From NCBI GenBank assembly GCA_017998025.1, contig JAGODW010000042.1, positions 1-9,179 on the forward strand: a DNA stretch of 9,179 nt. The letters run 5' to 3'. The notes under the pieces were generated by a model that did not search any database, was not told the origin of the DNA, and saw only the letters and a list, made by a program, of their open reading frames with translations. The stretch comes from Spirochaetales bacterium (GTDB taxonomy: Bacteria; Spirochaetota; Spirochaetia; DTKZ01). Made by a program: the position numbers and the translations under genes. Below are positions 6,675 to 9,179 of this stretch, piece after piece; position 1 is the first letter of the stretch; every line of letters starts with the position of its first letter.

Positions 6675-7472
6675 ATGCGGGTTGCCCTGATTCAGAATAA
6701 TCCACGGTTCGGGAAAAAAGAAGAAAATATAGAACACCTCTTTTCTTTGATCGAAAGGGAAGAAGCTGACCTCTATATTTTACCGGAATTAGCTTATACA
6801 GGTTACCAATTTGTCTCAAAGAAAGAGATTGAAGAACTTTCTGATTCGATGGCTTCTTCCTGTATACGCGCTTTTAAGGAAAAGGCTGTTGAGCGGGATG
6901 GAGCAATCGTGTTCGGATTTCCGGAACGTGCTCCAGAAGGATTCTATAATTCTTCTCTCGCCGTCCTTCCGGACGGGCAGATGATCCCCTACCGAAAAAC
7001 GCATCTTTTCTACAAGGAGAAACTATACTTCTTACCGGGAAACACAGGTTTTTCCGTATTTTCCTTTCGGGGAACTACTATTGGACTGGCGATTTGTTTC
7101 GATTGGTTTTTTCCTGAAAGTTTTCGTACCCTTGCCCTGTTAGGAGCGAACATCATCGCTCACTCTTCTAACCTCGTTATGCCCTACTGCCAGCAAGCAG
7201 ATTTCGCTCAGGCTTTAATGAACCGGGTATATATTGCTACAGCGAATCGTACTGGGACCGAGTTTCGTGAAGAGGAAAGTCTTACCTTTACCGGGGAAAG
7301 TGTGCTCCTTTCCCCCCGGGGAGAATACCTGCTCAGGGGGCCGCAGGAGGGAGAAGCAGTTCTGGTGTGTGATATTGATCCTGTTTTAGCTGAGGATAAA
7401 AAGATTAATTCTTACAATAACATATTCCAGGAGCGAAGACCTGCATTATATACGCCCCTATGGAAGACATGA
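6675..7472 (+). CDS. Carbon-nitrogen hydrolase (nitrilase superfamily amidase)
   Basis: A 265-aa cytoplasmic amidohydrolase of the nitrilase superfamily, which cleaves C-N bonds of amides or related compounds through a Glu-Lys-Cys triad. Visible residues are Glu38 (LPELAYTGY), Lys108 (YRKTHLF) and Cys141 (GLAICFDWFFPE). The supporting motif EKLYFLPG (115-122) and the SNLVMPY segment fit the family. The length is normal for the single-domain amidase/omega-amidase-like branch, and there is no NAD synthetase or other fused domain. The substrate cannot be read from the sequence. The start is set at ATG 6675: MRVALIQ is the typical first beta strand, and ATG 6669 and TTG 6639 both lie upstream of the predicted transcription start. 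No Shine-Dalgarno is visible. The stop overlaps the LacI-family gene (ATGA), suggesting the substrate or product pathway is under that repressor. Confidence 0.9.
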   Translation: MRVALIQNNPRFGKKEENIEHLFSLIEREEADLYILPELAYTGYQFVSKKEIEELSDSMASSCIRAFKEKAVERDGAIVFGFPERAPEGFYNSSLAVLPDGQMIPYRKTHLFYKEKLYFLPGNTGFSVFSFRGTTIGLAICFDWFFPESFRTLALLGANIIAHSSNLVMPYCQQADFAQALMNRVYIATANRTGTEFREEESLTFTGESVLLSPRGEYLLRGPQEGEAVLVCDIDPVLAEDKKINSYNNIFQERRPALYTPLWKT

Positions 7473-8479
7473 TCCCTAAACGATCCTCCGTTACCCTGAA
7501 AGACATTGCTCTGCATCTCCATATCTCTACTGCAACGGTATCGTTGGCCTTGAGGAATAAAAGTTGTGTGGCAGAAAAGACCCGACAAAGAGTACAGGAA
7601 GCGGTAAAACAGCTGGGGTATGTGTACAATCGATCTGCCGCACGGCTCCGGACACAGAAATCGGGAATTATCGGTTTGATCGTTCCGAATGTTCTAAATC
7701 CTTTTTTTACCGAGCTGACAAGCAGCGTCGAGGAAACGGTTGATACCCTGGGATTTTCTCTCCTTCTGGCAAAGACTTCAGAGGATAAGGAGAGGCAGGC
7801 CAGAGCGATCCGTACGATGCTGGAATACAGCGTAGAAGGAATCCTCCTCTGCCCTGCAGTGGGTACCAGGTGGGAAGATCTCCAGCTCTGTCGTTCCCTG
7901 GCAGTACCGCTGGTAGTATTCACCCGTCCTGTTGATACAGGAACGATGGATTATATTGGGCCCGATAATAGGGGAGGGGCTGGGTCGGCTACCCGTTATC
8001 TTTTAGGGAAAGGGCATCGTCGAATCGCTTTTATAGGAGGAATGGAAGAATCTATTCCCCGGCGGGAACGGAACGCAGGTTTTAGAAAAGCTCTCCAGGA
8101 GCAGAATATTCGTCTTGATCCAAACCTGGATAAAACTTGTGAGACTACGTTAGACGGTGGCTATCGGTCGATTCTGGAATTGATGGAAGAGGCGGACCCG
8201 CCTACAGCAGCAGTTTGTTACAATGATATAACCGCTTTTGGAGTAATTCTTGGTTTATGGGCCTGTAACATTGTACCGGGAAAGGATTTTGATGTAATTG
8301 GATTTGATAATATTTCCGATGCAGCGCTCTGGAGTCCTTCTCTTACCACGTTATCCTGTCCGCCGAAGCGGATCGGAAATAAAGCATCCCGTATGTTGCT
8401 GGACCGTATCCAGAATCCGATGAAACCGGCCGAAACCATCATCCTTCCGCCCGAGTTGATTCTTCGAGATTCCGCGTAA
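7469..8479 (+). CDS. LacI/GalR-family transcriptional repressor
   Basis: A 336-aa DNA-binding regulator. The N-terminal helix-turn-helix is at residues 8-30 (VTLKDIALHLHISTATVSLALRN), followed by the GYVYNRSAARLRT hinge helix (50-62) that inserts into the operator minor groove. The periplasmic-binding-protein-like effector domain covers about 65-336, with SGIIGLIVPNVLNPFF (65-80), IGPDNRGG (163-170), CYNDITAFGV (250-259) and VIGFDNIS (276-283) in the expected order. It would bind a small effector, usually a sugar or nucleoside, which cannot be named here. The start is taken at ATG 7469, which overlaps the nitrilase TGA. ATG 7460 is three codons earlier and equally possible; neither has a well-placed Shine-Dalgarno, so translation probably depends on coupling. 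Likely targets are its own operon or the next gene, since palindromic sequence lies at 8534-8557. Confidence 0.93.
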   Translation: MIPKRSSVTLKDIALHLHISTATVSLALRNKSCVAEKTRQRVQEAVKQLGYVYNRSAARLRTQKSGIIGLIVPNVLNPFFTELTSSVEETVDTLGFSLLLAKTSEDKERQARAIRTMLEYSVEGILLCPAVGTRWEDLQLCRSLAVPLVVFTRPVDTGTMDYIGPDNRGGAGSATRYLLGKGHRRIAFIGGMEESIPRRERNAGFRKALQEQNIRLDPNLDKTCETTLDGGYRSILELMEEADPPTAAVCYNDITAFGVILGLWACNIVPGKDFDVIGFDNISDAALWSPSLTTLSCPPKRIGNKASRMLLDRIQNPMKPAETIILPPELILRDSA

Positions 8480-8515
8480 GAGCCCTGGTTTTATAGTGAA
8501 AAACTAAAGGTTCTC

Positions 8516-8544
8516 TTGACAGAATACCCGTACAAATAGAGAAT
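8516..8544 (+). promoter_or_regulatory. Sigma70-type promoter of the outer-membrane protein gene
   Basis: TTGACA (8516-8521) is followed after 17 bases by GAGAAT (8539-8544; 4 of 6 consensus). Transcription would start near 8551. A second candidate -10, TATAAT (8563-8568), has no acceptable -35 box. The 8480-8591 intergenic stretch contains no convincing intrinsic terminator for the LacI-family gene, so read-through is possible. Confidence 0.65.
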
Positions 8545-8557
8545 ACACTCTCTATTT
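8534..8557. promoter_or_regulatory. Perfect 9+9 bp palindrome over -10/start region, operator-like
   Basis: AAATAGAGA (8534-8542) and TCTCTATTT (8549-8557) are exact inverted arms around a 6-bp centre (ATACAC). The site covers the -10 hexamer and the predicted start point, where a repressor would block RNA polymerase. It lacks the central CpG typical of LacI-family operators, so the adjacent repressor is only one candidate. In RNA made by read-through it could also form a hairpin. Confidence 0.6.
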
Positions 8558-8591
8558 ATAATTATAATGTATTGGCCAAGGAGGAACCGAG

Positions 8592-9179
8592 TTGTGTACT
8601 ACTGGAAGAGCATGGTTGCCTCTAGGAGTATTTTTCGTCCTTAGTATTTTTCCCCTCTCTGCCGAGTCCGGTCCAGAACCTGTTTCGTATCTACCGTACT
8701 ATTTAATTGAGAGTGTGCAGTATGAAATAAAAGGCCGCACCCGGGAAAGATTCCTTGCTAAAAAAGTAGATATAGAAATTGGCCGAGTATTTCCTACACA
8801 GGAAGCACTGGAAGAGTACCTCCAGAGCAAAAAGCAGCTTCTGATTAACCAGCGCGTCCTGGCAGAGGCAGAGGTTTCCTACTCAACCTCTCCCCGAACC
8901 GACGGAGGTACAGGTGTTCATATCCTGGTGAAAACCCAAGACACCTGGAACTTCATTGTTCTCCCCTATTTTAAGTATGATTCCAATTCCGGACTACTCC
9001 TTAGCCTTCGTACCCGGGATTTTAATTTCCTCGGTTCCATGGAGACCTTAAAATTAGATTTCGATTATACTATTACTTCCTCCCGGAAGAATGAGTTTGG
9101 GCAGTCTGCAGAATTTATTGTGCCTTTCAGAATGCTGGGTCAAGATTTCACGTTAGGGCTGGATGAAGAGGTAACATAC
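8592..9179 (+). CDS. Outer-membrane beta-barrel protein with one POTRA-like domain (5' part)
   Basis: The gene runs off the window; 196 codons are visible. The start is TTG 8592, fixed by a strong ribosome-binding site AAGGAGG (8578-8584) 7 nt upstream. The GTG at 8594 is out of frame and no in-frame ATG occurs before residue 150. Residues 1-24 form a signal peptide (core LPLGVFFVLSIFPL, likely cleavage after PLSA). Residues about 37-115 read as one POTRA domain of beta-alpha-alpha-beta-beta type: IESVQYEIKGRT, IGRVFPTQEALEEYLQ, QRVLAEAEVSYS, GVHILVKT. From about 119 alternating strands begin (WNFIVLPYFKYD, GLLLSLRTRDFNFLG, ETLKLDFDYTI), as at the start of an Omp85/BamA-type barrel. Family assignment is by pattern only; the role (protein insertion, secretion or surface antigen) is open. 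Confidence 0.75.
   Translation, partial: MCTTGRAWLPLGVFFVLSIFPLSAESGPEPVSYLPYYLIESVQYEIKGRTRERFLAKKVDIEIGRVFPTQEALEEYLQSKKQLLINQRVLAEAEVSYSTSPRTDGGTGVHILVKTQDTWNFIVLPYFKYDSNSGLLLSLRTRDFNFLGSMETLKLDFDYTITSSRKNEFGQSAEFIVPFRMLGQDFTLGLDEEVTY

Noticed and set aside
7405..7923. A 172-codon minus-strand frame opposite the LacI-family gene.
   Set aside because: It lies over the conserved helix-turn-helix and effector domain coding of the repressor and shows no motif of its own.
8480..8515. A terminator for the LacI-family gene formed by GAGCCCT and AAAGGTTCTC.
   Set aside because: The possible stem has several mismatches and bulges and no T-run follows it.

Overview
The window looks like chromosomal DNA from a spirochaete, most likely Treponema or a close relative. 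This is inferred from the two methyl-accepting chemotaxis proteins (tip motif [13 protein letters not shown]), a diderm envelope set (ECF-type anti-sigma factor, exported proteins, a POTRA/beta-barrel protein), GC content that by eye is a little under 50%, and recognisable sigma70-type promoters. The species is not fixed by the sequence. I see no rRNA, tRNA, CRISPR array, transposase or phage gene.

Layout. (1) 9-1090, plus strand: a membrane-spanning zinc-finger anti-sigma factor, translationally coupled to a small exported beta-rich protein of unknown function. The cognate ECF sigma gene probably lies just upstream of the window. (2) 1091-1210: a 79-bp near-perfect inverted repeat with a small terminator-like hairpin inside it. 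(3) 1211-2842, plus strand: a membrane-anchored protein with two IPT/TIG domains and a transglutaminase-like domain whose catalytic Cys is replaced by Ala, so probably a pseudoenzyme. It meets the next gene tail to tail with stop codons overlapping. (4) 6553-2839, minus strand: an operon of two tandem paralogous chemoreceptors. The promoter-proximal one is split by an apparent 1-nt deletion at about 4967/4968 into a 531-aa N-terminal piece and a 94-aa C-terminal piece; the distal one is intact (613 aa). The copies share an 83-bp stretch of complete nucleotide identity over the signalling tip. (5) 6554-6674: a divergent promoter region with two strong sigma70-type promoters whose -35 boxes form an 8-bp inverted repeat. 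(6) 6675-8479, plus strand: a nitrilase-superfamily amidohydrolase, apparently from a leaderless mRNA, overlapping a LacI/GalR-family repressor. (7) 8480-9179: a promoter with a perfect 9+9 bp palindrome over its -10/start region, then the 5' part of an outer-membrane protein with a signal peptide, one POTRA-like domain and the beginning of a probable beta-barrel.

How the parts may work together (inference): the left block reads as envelope-stress or envelope-maintenance functions (anti-sigma factor, secreted partner, pseudo-transglutaminase), the middle as chemosensing, and the right as a small metabolic gene with its own local repressor. Same-strand neighbours join repeatedly through ATGA stop/start overlaps (572, 4680, 4961, 7469), so translational coupling is common here. 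No single feature proves a new system. The most distinctive observations are the Cys-to-Ala transglutaminase, the leaderless divergent promoter architecture, the 1100-1178 inverted repeat and the palindromic operator-like site at 8534-8557.
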